Shown here one piece after another: positions 1 to 10,934 of a stretch of 64,000 nt of DNA. Origin of the DNA: Symbiodinium natans (lineage: Eukaryota > Sar > Dinophyceae > Suessiales > Symbiodiniaceae); the NCBI GenBank assembly GCA_905221605.1, contig CAJNDS010002524.1:991634-1055633 (forward strand), written 5' to 3'. Made by a program: the position numbers and the translations under genes. A model generated the notes under the pieces. That model saw only the letters and a program-made list of their open reading frames with translations. It was not told the DNA's origin and searched no databases. Positions within the stretch are counted from its first letter, which is position 1. Every line of letters begins with the position of its first letter.

Positions 1-490
1 ATGAACATGTAACTCAAACCCTAAACCCGAAACCCTAAACCCTAAACCCTAAACCCGAACAAAGGGCCAACCTAAGGGACCCTGAACATACCCTGAGACC
101 CCAATCGCTTACACCCCAGGCAAACCCAGCCCCGAAAGAAAACCCAACAGCCTAAACCCAAACTTCCGCAACCGAAGCTTGGGTTTAGGGTTTAGGGTTT
201 AGGGTTTAGTGTTTAGGGTTTAGGGTTTAGGGTTTAGGGTTTAGCGTTTAGCGTTTAGGGTTTAGGGTTTCTAGTTTCTAGGGTTTAGGGTTTAGGGTTA
301 GGGGTTATGTTTCGGGCTGAGAAATTTTCGGGGTTTAGGGCGGGCTGAGGGTTTCTGGGGGCTTAGGCGTAAAGCCACCCTCAGCTGAGGCAGCGCTCAT
401 TGCTTCCTGGCTGGAACGGCGGAGTTTGTGTTTCTGTTGATCCCTAAACCCTAAACCCTACACCATGAGGGTTTCCAAAAAAAACGGGAG

Positions 491-622
491 ACCTTCCCAG
501 ACCCCTGGGAAGATCCAAAAAGTAGATCCCCTTAAGGGTTGCGAAGATGAACCCAATAGTAGTATAGGTTTCGATTTGGGAGTTGTACTTTTTGGATCCT
601 CCCAGGGGTCTGGGTAGAAATT
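491..622. mobile_element. MITE-like element, family C
   Basis: The ends are inverted copies: CCCAGACCCCTGGGAAGATC on the left and GATCCTCCCAGGGGTCTGGG on the right. AAAAAGTAGATCCCC lies inside the left end and TACTTTTTGGATCC inside the right. Related copies are at 27270, 39843 and 40660. No coding capacity, so it would be non-autonomous. Confidence 0.7.
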
Positions 623-842
623 TCCGTTTCGGTGATGAGGAGTTGTGTAAGGATTGGGTTGGGAGGTAACGGGCCCAATGTGGGATTAGGGTTTAGGGTT
701 TAGGGTTTAGGGTTTAGGGTTTAGGGTTTAGGGTTTAGGGTTTAGGGTTTAGGGTTTAGGGTAACAGTTAGAGGTTACGCATGTCATGGCTAGGGTCTTT
801 TGAGTTTTCGGATTTACGGTTCAGTCTAATCCCTTTACGTGG

Positions 843-940
843 GATGTTCCCCCTTATACTAACAGTCCTGAATAGGGATTCTAGTACCCCCCCCCCCCCC
901 CTATTGTAATCCCTACTAAGGATCTGTTAGTATAAGGAAC
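843..940. mobile_element. MITE-like element, family B
   Basis: Inverted ends contain CCCCCTTATACTAACAG and CTGTTAGTATAAGG around a poly-C tract of about 14. Related copies are at 21436, 36478 and 38568; the last two carry telomere arrays inside them. Confidence 0.7.
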
Positions 941-1050
941 CCTAAACCCTAAACCCTAAACGGCTAACCCCTAAACCCTAAACCCTAGACCCTAAACCCA
1001 AAGGGGGAGTTCTAGCGCCGACCCAGCCCTTCGACCCAAAAAAACCTTAG

Positions 1051-1130
1051 ATACCTGGTGCCAGCCAAGATCATGCAATCAGAGTTCGATCGCGGCGTGC
1101 ACTCCATCGTGACTTCCGACGCCTACAGGA
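1051..1130 (+). CDS. Exon-like segment, unidentified gene
   Basis: After the acceptor CCTTAG the frame YLVPAKIMQSEFDRGVHSIV continues to about TSDAYR. The composition is that of ordinary protein and unlike translated repeat. The 3' edge is unclear. It may be an upstream exon of the gene that ends at 5310. No family recognised. Confidence 0.45.
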
Positions 1131-1608
1131 CTGAGGGCTTAGGGGTTTAGGGTTTAGGGGTTTAGGGTTTAGGGGTTAGGGGTTAGGTGTTGGGGTTAGT
1201 GTTGCGTAGGCGCTCAGGGTTATGGCGTAGCCTCCCGGGGCGTGGCGGAGCCTCAAACGTCACCAAATCGTTGAAAAAGTTCAAGCTGTATGGGCTTACC
1301 TTACGAACCGAAACCCTGCTACCTTTTTTTTTCATGCCTTCGGGTTCAGGATTCTGGGGTGTCCTAAACCCAAGAGCTTCGAGTACCACCCACCAAGTAA
1401 GTGCCTTCCTTTTTAAAGTCACAGCAGAGATCCGGTCGTAATGAAAACATCATCGTTGCGGAGAGTGTGGCGCGCAAAAGAAAGCGCCAGCAATAGCCAT
1501 AGCAAGAAAGAATCACACCCTACATAATCTCTATAGCTGTAGTACATAAGGCTCAAGGGCAGCATTGGTAGTAACAAGAAATCCCTGAAGGTGCGCGACA
1601 TGAGCATG

Positions 1609-1788
1609 CTAGATAGAGCTAACTCTAGCTCTCGCTCTCTCCCTCTCTCTGTCTCTCTCTCCCTCTCTCTCTATCTCTCTCCCTCCCTCTCCCCTCTCCC
1701 TCCCTCTCCCTCTCCCCCTCCCTCTCCCTCTCCCTCTCCCCCTCCCCCTCTCCCTCTCCCCCTCTCCCTCCTCTCCCTCCCTCTCCCT

Positions 1789-1835
<47 letters not shown>
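1609..1835. repeat. (CT)n / CCCTCT pyrimidine microsatellite
   Basis: Nearly pure CT with CCCTCC and TCTCTC variants, ending in an uninterrupted CT run of about 17 units at 1799-1834. It produces long spurious frames on both strands. The 1240-1600 stretch before it shows no clear gene. Confidence 0.9.
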
Positions 1836-1837
<2 letters not shown>

Positions 1838-1927
1838 TCTCTGGTGTATTCCATAATCAAGGTATATTGGAGCCTTCTTGGGTAAGTTACAAACTCCGAA
1901 CGCCAAGCTAAACCCTAAGCCCTGCAG

Positions 1928-2009
1928 AAACCGCAACCTTGTGCTCATCTCCGGCTTAAATGTGGACATCGCGCCCCCTGCCGACGATATGGAGGCCGTG
2001 GTTACTGGG
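1928..2009 (+). CDS. Exon-like segment, unidentified gene
   Basis: Acceptor CTGCAG precedes and donor GTCTTG follows. The frame reads NRNLVLISGLNVDIAPPADD and then MEAVVTG. A TTTAGGG array starts about 15 bases after the donor. Function not recognised. Confidence 0.5.
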
Positions 2010-2027
2010 GTCTTGTGAAGGCGGGTT

Positions 2028-2400
2028 TAGGGTTTAGGGTTTAGGGATGTTTAGGGTTTAGGGTTTAGGGTTTGGGGTTTAGGGTTTAGGGTTTAGGGTT
2101 TAGGGCTGGGCACAGAGGAACCTTGATACGTGAAGTTTTCCTTCATCGGATCCAAAAAACACCAGCCTCGTAGTCTAGAACTCCAAAGCCCAAAACGTAA
2201 TTCCTAAACCCCAAACCCTCAACCCGAACCTTCAAACCCCACAAACCTAGACCCAAACCCTAAACCCTAAACCCTAACCCTAAACCCCTAAACCCTGAAC
2301 CTAAACCCTAAACCCTAAACCCTACACCCTAAACCCTAAACCCCAAACCCTGAACCCCAAACCCTAAACCCTAAACCTAGACCCGAAATCCTAAACCCCA
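2028..2400. repeat. Telomere-type arrays in opposite orientations
   Basis: TTTAGGG units at 2028-2106 and CCCTAAA units at 2195-2400 flank about 90 bases of unique DNA. Units vary (CCCTAACCC, CCCCTAAAC, CCCTACAC). Confidence 0.9.
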
Positions 2401-2417
2401 AGCCTTTGTTGCCACAG

Positions 2418-2495
2418 GCGTTCCCTCAGACGATGTTCCTTCCCTGGGCGGCGGCTCGACACAAACCTTGGGGACCAAATGTACCCAACGATGGG
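2418..2495 (+). CDS. Exon-like segment ending on a telomere-unit donor
   Basis: Acceptor CCACAG at 2412-2417, then 26 codons in phase 0 (AFPQTMFLPWAAARHKPWGP, then NVPNDG). The next bases are GTTTAGGG, so the donor GT belongs to the first telomere-type unit of the following repeat. No family recognised. Confidence 0.5.
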
Positions 2496-2756
2496 GTTTA
2501 GGGTTTTAGGGTTCAGGGTTCAGGGTATTTAGGGTAAACCCCGTACTACTATGGTTCCTTAATTCTAAAGGGAATAGACATGAGGGGCTTCATCTTTGTC
2601 GCCCAGGAAATTCCAGGATTCGGTGTAATCCTAAGGTTTTTAGGGTGCTTAGGCCGAGAGTTTCCCTAATCCTTCAACCCTAAACCCTAAACAGGGCTCC
2701 GTTAAAACGGGAGGTATCCGGTTCCTCCCTACACCCGAAACCCTCAACTCTCAAAC

Positions 2757-3018
2757 CCAACCCCTAAACCCTAGACCCCCAAACCCTAAACCCTAAACCC
2801 TAAGCCCTAAACCCTAAACCCTAAACCCTAAACCCTAAACCCGACTTCCTTGGGCTGTTGGGCTCTTTTTACTTACCCTGGCCTTCCGAGCGCCCGAAGT
2901 GTCAATGCTGGGCCCAGAATTTTCAGGCTATCAGCCTAAAGCCTAAACCCTAAACCCGGAGCCCTAAACCCTAAACCCTAAACCCCAAACCCTAAACCCT
3001 AAACCCTAAACCCTAAAC
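2757..3018. repeat. CCCTAAA arrays
   Basis: Two CCCTAAA blocks (2757-2843, 2936-3018) flank about 90 bases of unique DNA. Confidence 0.9.
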
Positions 3019-3029
3019 GAAGCCTGCAG

Positions 3030-3130
3030 ACTCCGAGCCCTGAACTCAGATTCCTCCCTTGTCAAAAACAAGGCGTTCGTCCAGCTGGCGGATGGTTCGC
3101 AGCGAGTTATCGAGCAAGAACCTGGGCGGG
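3030..3130 (+). CDS. Exon-like segment, unidentified gene
   Basis: Acceptor CTGCAG ends at 3029 directly after a CCCTAAA array. The frame reads LRALNSDSSLVKNKAFVQLA, then DGSQRVIEQEPGR. The donor may be the GT at 3131. One of the clearest short exons here; function unknown. Confidence 0.55.
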
Positions 3131-3319
3131 GTTTTGGGGCTTCAGGGTTTGGGGCTTAGGGTTTAGGGTTTAGGGTTTAGGGTTTAGGGCTTAGGCTTTA
3201 GGGTCACAGGGCTTCAGATGTCAAGGTTTAGGGTTTAGGCTCTTTCAGGTTTTGGCTTTGGACTGCAGGGTTCAGGGTGTTTGTTTGTGTACAACATCGT
3301 GGTTCCGGTTTTCTTGCGA

Positions 3320-3379
3320 CGGACGCCATGTTGTCGTTCATCGATATGATGGTGGTGCTGTCCTGCAACATCCCGCTGA
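3320..3379 (+). CDS. Possible exon interrupted by a MITE
   Basis: An open stretch (TDAMLSFIDMMVVLSCNIP) runs into a family A element at 3380. Coding sense seems to resume after it at 3489. Frame choice is uncertain. Confidence 0.35.
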
Positions 3380-3491
3380 TACTTGGAGCTTCATGGGTAC
3401 TTATAGGTAGGGTGACAAGTAGGAACTATGGTTACAACCTTGCTTGAGGTACTTCTCACCCTACTTATGAGTGCCCGCGAACCTTCAGGTA
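3380..3491. mobile_element. MITE-like element, family A
   Basis: TACTTGGAGCTTCATGGGTA at the left end is mirrored by GAACCTTCAGGTA at the right. Family A is the commonest element in the window, with about 15 copies. Here it separates two coding-like stretches and so may be spliced out. Confidence 0.7.
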
Positions 3492-3541
3492 CTGCGAATA
3501 GTGAAACATGTGGCTGGTGGCGAGGTTCTTCACGATGTTTG
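3489..3541 (+). CDS. Exon-like segment after a MITE
   Basis: VLRIVKHVAGGEVLHDV is followed by the donor GTGACC at 3542. It lies directly after the family A element. Confidence 0.4.
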
Positions 3542-3696
3542 GTGACCCTAGGCACTAAACTCTCAACCCTAAACCCTAAACCCTAAACCCCAAGGCCCTA
3601 AACCCTAAACCGTAAACCCCAAGGCCCTAAACCCTAAACCTTCTGCTTCCCATGCTGGAAATGCCCCTAGCAGACATTCTTGAAAAGACCCCGAAG

Positions 3697-3701
3697 CCCC
3701 C

Positions 3702-3732
<31 letters not shown>

Positions 3733-3734
3733 AC
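3697..3734. repeat. Poly-C(26) followed by poly-A
   Basis: Twenty-six C from 3697 to 3722, then a run of A. Such tracts recur in this window at element centres and intron edges. Confidence 0.95.
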
Positions 3735-3845
3735 AACCTGAAACTGATGACCGCAAGAGCCTACAGTCTTCAGGCCTTGTAAAGACCCCGAAGAACCCCA
3801 AAAAATCCTGAAGCAGAGCGCCGTAAGAGCCTACAGCTTCAGAAT

Positions 3846-3955
3846 TTTTGGGGGGTTTAGGGTTTAGGGTTTAGGGTTTAGGGTTTAGGGTTTAGGGTTT
3901 AGGGTTTAGGGCTTAGGGTTTAGGGTTTAGGGTTTAGGGTTTAGGGGTTTAGGGG
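3846..3955. repeat. TTTAGGG array
   Basis: About 15 near-perfect units with one GGGCTTA variant. Confidence 0.95.
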
Positions 3956-4485
3956 CAAGGAGTCGGGTTTCAATGTTTAGGGGTTGGGGTTTACAAGGCT
4001 GGGTTTCGGGCGCCAACAGGGTCTGAGGTTCAGGTGTAGGGGGTTAGGGGTTCAGGCTTTATAAGGCTAGGGTTTGGGCGATGGGTTCTACCTCGCTACC
4101 TTGAAAGCTACTCAACCTCAATCTCTAAACCCCCAAGAATGTAGCCGTGTTAACTGGGTCACATGGGGTTTACCCAAATAGGGGTACCCTTTTGAGGGCC
4201 TTGTTTTATCAGGGAATCCTACGATTTAGGGGGCAAATCCCCCACATGTCAACTCTGAGGCTATAAGACATAAGCCGCTGACTGGGCATTGTTAGGCACT
4301 TAGACTACGCACCCGATGAGGGTTGAAGGTTTAGGGTTTATAGGCACTAACAACACCACAGAGAAATGGCTACAGTACCCTAGACCCTGAACCTGAACCC
4401 CAAACCCTAAACCTTAAACCACCTTAGTTCCAGTTCCTTTAGGCCCAACTGAACCTCACACCCCCCCTGACTTCACTGACGGGAG

Positions 4486-4539
4486 GACGCCTTGGTGACG
4501 ATGTTGCACAAGCAGTCCACGGACAACCAGGACTTCAGG
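4486..4539 (+). CDS. Penultimate exon, unidentified gene
   Basis: Eighteen codons in phase 0 (DALVTMLHKQSTDNQDFR) between an AG acceptor and the donor GTCTAG. It joins in frame to the exon at 5236. The 4080-4440 interval before it holds only a family D-like element (about 4150-4252) and degenerate arrays. Confidence 0.5.
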
Positions 4540-4564
4540 GTCTAGGGTTTGGCATCGGTAAATT

Positions 4565-4585
4565 GGGGGGGGGGGGGGGGGGGGG
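4565..4585. repeat. Poly-G(21)
   Basis: Uninterrupted run of 21 G inside the inferred intron between the exons at 4486 and 5236. Confidence 0.95.
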
Positions 4586-5235
4586 AGATGAGGGGGGTGA
4601 GGGTGGTGCCTCAGCAAGACACCCCTCGACCCAAAATGTTGGCCTTAAACTCTAGCAGCTAGGACCCTTGTAAAATCGAAAACGGTACACTTTTTCATTC
4701 CTAGGTTACTTTTGGTCAGTTGGCTGAAGGCTTACCCTAAACCCTAAACCCCAAACCCCAAACCCTTACGGATAAATTCATGGGATCCAGGTAGTCGTTG
4801 AACTAGGGTTCAGGGTTTGGGGTTTGGGGTTTAGGGTTTAGGGTTTAGGTTTTAGGGCTACAAGTAGTTTACCACACAGTCCCTTCGAGGTCTTTAGGTA
4901 GCTGCTGAAACTAGGTATGCATGAGGATTGCGCGAGACAGCCAGTCGCACGCTGAGAGTTTAGAAGATCTGTGGTAGTCTTGAAATTTGGGGTAGCTTCG
5001 GGGGCTGCAGAGTTTAGGAAACTTGGGGCTTAGTCGTGTCACCCAACCAGATAGGTGGCAATTTTGCGAGCAAGAAAGACCTAGACGTAAACCTGAGCAC
5101 AAGAGCCCGACGCCCTTGCAACCCATTCGGACAATGAACCCTAAAGGATTTATGGTTCATACATCTTAATAGGACTTAGAGCAGTAGGAGGTATCTGACC
5201 CCAATTTTAGGGTTCGTTTTTGTCCCTCTTACCAG

Positions 5236-5310
5236 GATGCCGTGAATCTCGAACGTGGCTTCGAGGCGCTCTTCGGCCAGTTCGAGAAGAGGAGCTACAG
5301 CAAGGGCTAG
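5236..5310 (+). CDS. Terminal exon, unidentified gene
   Basis: A pyrimidine tract and acceptor (CCCTCTTACCAG) precede 24 codons and a TAG: DAVNLERGFEALFGQFEKRS, then YSKG and stop. It is in phase with the exon at 4486. The intron between (4540-5235) contains poly-G, arrays and about 300 bases of unique DNA with no clear gene. The exons from 1051 may belong to the same gene, but that is not shown. Confidence 0.55.
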   Translation, partial: DAVNLERGFEALFGQFEKRSYSKG

Positions 5311-5604
5311 GGCCTTGTAGTTGTAGCAACTACTCTTAAGAAATCCCTAAACCCTAAACCCTAAATCCTAAACCCCAGGGCTTTAGGGTCCGGATTGGAG
5401 GTTAGAGGTTAGGGTTTAGAATTTAGGGTGTGGAGTTTAGGGTTTAGGTATTCGAGCTGGTTGAAGGTTTGGGGGAGAGCACCCTTCGACTGAAAGACCA
5501 GGGCGGATGGGGAATTAGGGTTTAGGGTTTAGGGTTTAGGGTTTAGGGTTCTGGGGGAGCGGAGGGGGGGGATAGCAAAAGAAGAATTCCAACTCTCTAT
5601 ATGG

Positions 5605-5735
5605 GGACTTGCATGGTCCCTTAATGTGGTGCCTTACCTTCTTTACAGGTTTCTGAAGTATGAGCCCTTGGGTTTATGGGGACATAAGGGGCTCATATTA
5701 CGGGACCATGAAAATGCCCTTAGAACCTCCGTGTT
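5605..5735. mobile_element. Inverted-repeat element, family H
   Basis: GCATGGTCCCTTAATGTGG near the left end is mirrored by TTACGGGACCATG at the right. It resembles the element at 23375-23515. Confidence 0.5.
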
Positions 5736-5763
5736 CAGAGCGTCTCAGGAACCCGAGCGCGGG

Positions 5764-5936
5764 GTTGAGGTTTAGGGTTTAGGGTTTAGGGTTTAGGGTT
5801 TAGGGTTTAGGGTTTAGGGTTTAGGGTTTAGGGTCTAGGGTTTAGGGTTTAGGGTTTAGGGTTTAGGGTTTAGGGTTTAGGGTTTAGGGTTTAGGGTTTA
5901 GGGTTTAGGGTTTAGGGTTTAGGGTTTAGGGTTTGG
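5764..5936. repeat. Long TTTAGGG array
   Basis: About 24 nearly perfect units, one of the two longest clean arrays in the window. It is flanked on both sides by unique DNA, so it is not a chromosome end in this assembly. Confidence 0.95.
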
Positions 5937-5994
5937 GGAATCAAGGTAAGGTCCCGGGGCCTCTGAGTCATCCCAACCCCTGACCTGGCGCCAG

Positions 5995-6043
5995 GATCCT
6001 TTTCCACAACACACGCGACAACAAGCTCGCTGAAGTGCGCACC
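5995..6043 (+). CDS. Exon-like segment
   Basis: Acceptor CGCCAG, then ILFHNTRDNKLAEVRT, with either the donor GTGTAG or an in-frame TAG at 6047. It is followed at once by the TIR element at 6050. Confidence 0.4.
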
Positions 6044-6049
6044 GTGTAG

Positions 6050-6196
6050 ATTACTGTTGGTTAGTACGGAATGAGGGAATGAGGTACCCTATATAATCTC
6101 TTAAAGGGTACATATAATACAGACATAAGTTTCCAAAAAAAAATATATATATATATGTATGTATATATATATATATATTCCACTAACCAACAGTAA
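6050..6196. mobile_element. MITE with 15-bp perfect terminal inverted repeats
   Basis: TTACTGTTGGTTAGT at 6050 is matched exactly by ACTAACCAACAGTAA ending at 6196. GTAGA flanks both sides and may be a target-site duplication. The interior is TA-rich. No transposase. Confidence 0.75.
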
Positions 6197-6235
6197 GGTA
6201 GAGCCTCTTTCGTTTCAAGGCGTTGACCCTTGCAG

Positions 6236-6304
6236 CCTTGCCTCAACTATTCGCCGATTCCTTTCGAAGCGAAGGCGGTGTGGTCCCAAGATCCAGGACC
6301 CAAA
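6236..6304 (+). CDS. Exon-like segment, unidentified gene
   Basis: Acceptor CTTGCAG, 23 codons in phase 0 (PCLNYSPIPFEAKAVWSQDP, GPK), then the donor GTAAGC. A second frame is also open, so the reading is provisional. Confidence 0.45.
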
Positions 6305-6319
6305 GTAAGCCCTTATGTC

Positions 6320-6378
6320 CTAAACCCTAAACCCTAAACCCTAAACCCTAAACCCTAAACCCTAAACCCTAAACCCTA
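6320..6378. repeat. CCCTAAA array
   Basis: Eight units. A variant block of GGCTTTA units follows at 6525-6610. Confidence 0.95.
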
Positions 6379-6749
6379 GAAGCCCCTTTGCCCCTTTAAA
6401 CCAAAAAGGGCACTGCTCTTGGAGTGCTCTGAAGTAGGCGCCCTTCTGGGGCTCCATTCTCGTAGCATCCTGCATCTGCGCTAGAAGAGCCCATACTTTC
6501 AAGGTCAACCCGCAGGCCTTTGCGTTTAGGGTTTAGGCTTTAGGCTTTAGGCTCTAGGCTTTAGGCTTTAGGCTTTAGGGTTTAGGGTTTAGGGTTTCGG
6601 GTTTAGGGTTTAGGGGTACAGACCCCAACTCCTTGCCCGGCTATGACTTTCACTCACTGAAAGCGCAGACCCCGTAAACCCCCCCACCCCCAAAAACCCC
6701 TACAAAAAGCCGAAGAATCTGGGCACCTGCCCGAGGAAGGAATCTGCAG

Positions 6750-6828
6750 TTGTGGGAACCTTAGGCTGGGACTCCGGTTGGCGCAACGTTTCGGACAGCA
6801 AAAAGTGGCGTCAGCTCGTCCGGGTCAG
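6750..6828 (+). CDS. Exon-like segment, unidentified gene
   Basis: Acceptor CTGCAG precedes VGTLGWDSGWRNVSDSKKWR, QLVRV. A donor is possible at GTCAGG or GTTTCC. No family recognised. Confidence 0.45.
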
Positions 6829-7198
6829 GTTTCCGGGGTCTTCTTAGGGTTTAGGGAGTAGGGTTTTGGGGCCTGTACAGGGTTTAGGGTCTACATTGGA
6901 TTTCGGGTCATCGTTTAGGGAGTATATAGGGTTTGGGGTCGATGCAGGGTTTAGGGTCTACAGTGGATTTGGGGTCATCGTGTTGCAGGCTTTTGCAAGT
7001 TGCCAAGTGCTTCTGGTACTGCATATATGTGTATATGTATATAGTATATATATATATACATATATTTATAATACACATACATCATACACATATGTGAGAG
7101 ACTTCGAGCAGAGCACCACGACACGCGAGCCGAGTTGGGCGTTGTCGACGATGCATTCGCACGCAAGTCCGCTGATCGCCTGACTGATGTCAGACCCT

Positions 7199-7347
7199 TA
7201 CTTGGAGGTGAAAAGTACCTATACTTGGGGTTTAGGGTTTAGGGCCTTTAGGGTTTAGGGTTCATGGGTACTTATAACCCCGTCTAGCTATAACCTACTT
7301 AGAGGACTCGGGGGGGGGGGTTGAAAAGTACCTTGAACCTCCAAGTA
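7199..7347. mobile_element. Family A MITE with telomere units inside
   Basis: Left end TTACTTGGAGGT and right end ACCTCCAAGTA. TTTAGGG units occupy 7229-7262 within the element, next to the GTACTTATAACC motif normally near the end. A poly-G run is near 7311. Confidence 0.65.
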
Positions 7348-7989
7348 TGAGGGTCCACGTACCTACATCGTGTCCATGCCGGCCCCCTCTGAGGCCCGAG
7401 TATATGCGCTGCTCGTAAACTGCCGATTGAGGCGTCGGAGAGAGTCGGACCTGAAGGACTGAATTGAAGCGAGCCCGATCGAAGAAGTGGGCAACGGATC
7501 TTTGAAGCAGCACAGGGTTTGCCGCCACGACTCGTTTGCCAATGAGGGGCGAGCCGCCCATACGCGAGACACACAGGAAACAAATGCGTGACGCGCGCGA
7601 GACGCACGCAAGGCGCCACAAAAGACGACGTCTTTGAGACCTGCCGCGAGACATGAAGGGCAGAGCGGCACAACGCACGTTTCCGGAAAGTGCGTTCTAC
7701 GATGCCAGCGCCTGAACAGTCAACAGGAATCCGCGGCGGTGGGGTTGCGGTTTGTGCAGCTTGTGGTCGACGGCTGCAGAGGCAGCTGCATGGCACCGAC
7801 CGCAGTCAAGATATGGAGAACACTGGGGCAAACGTTGGCCGCTTGCTCTGCGGAAGGTCGCTGTTGATACCAACAAGCGGTACACGTCCTTTGTGGTGAC
7901 CCGTCGTGCACCGACAGGGGCACAGCCTCCTTGCCGCCATTGACCCTAAACCCTAAACCCTAAATCCTAAACCCGTCATAGGCTCTGAC

Positions 7990-8304
7990 AGACGCGGTTT
8001 GCGTTGGGAGCCCCGGTGGAGGAGATCTCTGCGTTTTGCTCCACTGCGCCTGCCCAGCGCACAAGTCGCCGGCTCCCTGTAAGCATCACACCCAACTGGG
8101 TTTCAATCTTAAGTGCCAAGCTGACATCACCCTGGTGCTGTATACCTCTCGCACGAAGCGCACCCCCGCCCTGCAAATCTCCGCTCGTCCATTTGAGACA
8201 TGCCACAGGCCCGGGGCCTGGATGCAAGGCTACCCCACAGAGGAACACTGCGAGATGATCGAGATGATATGCAACGCGATAGCCGCACGACACCGAACAC
8301 GCAG
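7990..8304 (+). CDS. Exon-like segment with consensus donor
   Basis: The frame is open to 8304 and ends at ACGCAG followed by GTGAGC. The last part reads GAWMQGYPTEEHCEMIEMIC. The 5' edge is not resolved and no ATG is evident. The preceding GC-rich block (7350-7970) is open in several frames on both strands, but none resembles a known family. Confidence 0.45.
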
Positions 8305-8309
8305 GTGAG

Positions 8310-9290
8310 CACACCGCTTCGTAGCACCCATCAAAATATCGTCATTTCAAGTGCCGGAACCTTTGCGGTCAGCGCGGAGCTGCAGTGCAGATTAACTCTT
8401 CTGTTTCCGCGCAGCCGCATGCCGCATTCGGCTTTCGCTTCAAAGGATTTGAGTTTTTCGAATTGGCGTCCGAGCCGACTTGCTTATAACACGATGGGCG
8501 ACGCGAGGTTTTTACTTCGAAAAACCCAGATTTTTCTTTGCCTGCCCAGAAACCTGCCTCGCCCTCCCCCTCCCCCTCCCCCTCCCCTCCCCGCGGCCCC
8601 TGCCCCCATCGCCTTCGTGCTTGCCTCGAGTTTTGCCTATCTCTCACGCTTTCTCTATTGCTCTTTCTCGTTGTTGCAACACTTATCTCATTTCTTTCGT
8701 TTTTTTCACTCTCACACACACACACACACACTTGTTTTCTCATTTATTTCTCATGTTTCTCTTACGAACCTCTCATCTTTCACAACATACTCATGTGCGT
8801 TTTGTTCTATCATCCTGTTCATCTCTGCTTCTTGTTTTTCATATCGCTTCTCTTGTTGTTCTATCTATCTCTCTCGTTTTCTCGTTTGTCTCATTTTTCT
8901 CCTTTGCTCTCTTTATCTTTCCGATCCCTTTTTCTCTGTTTCTGTCGTATCTCTCTCCTCTCTCTTTCTCCTCTCCCGTTTACCTCTTTCTCATCTGCCT
9001 TGCTTATCCTTTCTTATTGTTTTTGACAAATCCATTCATTTGGGACCCCTTTTGCAATCACTTGAAACACACATGTGTGCGCAACAACCCATTCGCGTGG
9101 CATGACCTATTGCTGCATTATCGTGGCATGAATTATCAGTGTTGCACCGCCACGCACACCAGAGTTTGTCGTTGCACAATTGAGGGCTCGCCAAGCAAGG
9201 CTCCTTTTCGACCGTCTTCTGCTCCTTGCCGTCGTTGTGTTTTTTTGTGCCGCCCGCTCACTCACAGCACGCGCTTCGCTCGTTGACTCC
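8310..9290. other. Pyrimidine-rich non-coding stretch
   Basis: Mainly T and C on the + strand, with a CCCTCC cluster (8565-8600) and a (CA)n run at 8713-8732. The long frames here are composition artefacts. Probably intronic or intergenic. Confidence 0.6.
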
Positions 9291-10930
9291 TGTGGATACG
9301 CGAGCATATGCAGCTCTGCATGACGATGCTGGTGTCACGTGTGTGGGGAAGCTATGAGATGCTGTGCATGGCAGCCCCCCCCACTTCGCCTGAAGACGAT
9401 CCGGACGACTTCACGAACTCCGCTACAGTCCGGGCCATGCTAAGCCCCCGAACAGAAAAGGCCGGCCGTTCTTACGCTTCAAGTGTACAATTCGCTACCA
9501 GACCAGTGTCGCATGCGCTGTCCCGTCCTCGGTCAGGTGTCATTCGTGCCGAGGGCAGGCCGCTTGAGCGTGCAATCGCATCGGCATCATCGGTCTGGGG
9601 ACCCACATGTAGATGTCGCCCGAAAAAACGAGCGTTGCTCGGAGGTCATCGCTGGTGGGTTCATGATGTTCATGCTATGGGGTGGCTCACAGCTTCTGGA
9701 TGCCCCGCGGGTCTGCACACGGGCACCTTCGTGTTAGATTTTAGAAACAAATACGTGAACAACGACATATCATAGCATGGAAACCAGTCGTGACGACTAT
9801 TGCTTGGATGGCGAAGCTCACATGCCTCGTCCTTGTATTTGTAAGCTCGTCAGAGGCGCGAGCGACAAACGAGATTCCAATAAAGCAGGGCGGACATGTC
9901 AGAGCTGCACGCCTGGCCCCATGTGCCAGCACGAATGACGGGTGGCTGCGCTCAAGGTGTGCGTTCGCATGCAAGCGAGTGTCCAAGTGCACCATCAACG
10001 AGGCTGCGGGCGAACCTCCATGTCGGACCGGGAGTGGGGCACTGCCGCCGGCCCGACAATGTCATTATTTCGATCTTGGCAATGCCGCGAATTCGTTGCT
10101 GTCGGGCATCATTCCAGACCGCGCACTTACCCCATGCAACTCCAATCCCGCGGTGCAGCCTGGTCGTGTTGGCCATCCAGCTTAGTGGCAGACAGAGCCC
10201 TGCGGCTGCCATGTTCCTTTACCCGCACTCTCCGCAGCCCACTTCCTGCGCACTGCCAGCGTCGCTGCTTTCACCACCCGCTGGCCCACCTACTTCCCAG
10301 TGCCACAGCAAGCACGCACTAGGGCCTCCACCTCCAATTTTCCACTCCTCCCATGCGTGGCCTCCCGGGTGCCAGTATCTTCCCTGGTGCCAGTATTTCT
10401 TGCGTAAAAAGTCGCCGAGGGTCACGGACAGCATGACGCCTGCCAGCTTTGGAAGCGTTGCGTAGAGGAGAGTTACTGGGCGCCCATTGGGCAGATGCGA
10501 CTTTTAGCAGCGGCACGGCACGCTGTGAAGTTTTGAGGCCTATCGAAACGTTTTTTTTGAATTGTAACTTGCAGGCGCAGCACGGCCTCCCCAACCACGG
10601 ATTGTCGTGTGTTGCCGGGGAGACGGAGGTGGTTGCATGGAGTTGATGGCGGCTGCGATGGCGTGATGGAGGCGCTGGGCTGGAGGTTTTGGATGGAGTG
10701 GCAGGTTCCGCATGTTCCGCCCTTCCATCCAGCGCCTTTATCCAGGCCACGCCCCTCCATCCAGAAACCACCTCCATCTAGATGGTTCCATCCATTCTAC
10801 GTGGTCCATCCAATTGCAAGGGGCCTCCATCTAAAGCAAAAGCTGGGGGTTGGAAGGCCCCTTTCTCAAGGGCACTTTACCACATCTTACCACCTCCGCA
10901 AAACAAATAGGTGAGCGGAGCATACCCGCC
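9291..10930. other. GC-rich stretch without an identifiable gene
   Basis: Overlapping frames are open on both strands, which high GC produces by chance. No family motif, exon-intron pattern or telomere-type array was found. Possibly a decayed mobile element like the next segment. A short CCATCCA-rich inverted repeat lies at 10630-10830. Confidence 0.4.
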
Positions 10931-10934
10931 CGTG

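Larger units (their letters stand above)
1..1048. repeat. Telomere-type repeat field with embedded element
   Basis: CCCTAAA and TTTAGGG arrays in both orientations (main blocks 20-56, 181-300, 689-762, 938-1000) are separated by short unique stretches. An inverted-repeat element lies at 491-622 and another at 843-940. A short open stretch at 372-435 (ASWLERRS) could be an exon but has no clear splice sites. Confidence 0.8.

Noticed and set aside
1-300. Window start as a true chromosome end
   Set aside because: Arrays are short, degenerate and in both orientations, and similar arrays continue across the whole window.
1609-1969. Long Ser/Pro/Leu- or Arg/Glu-rich frames on both strands
   Set aside because: They are translations of a CT/GA microsatellite.
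8200-9286. Frames of 160-300 codons rich in Ser, Leu and Phe
   Set aside because: Pyrimidine-rich DNA yields such frames by chance; no domain or splice pattern.
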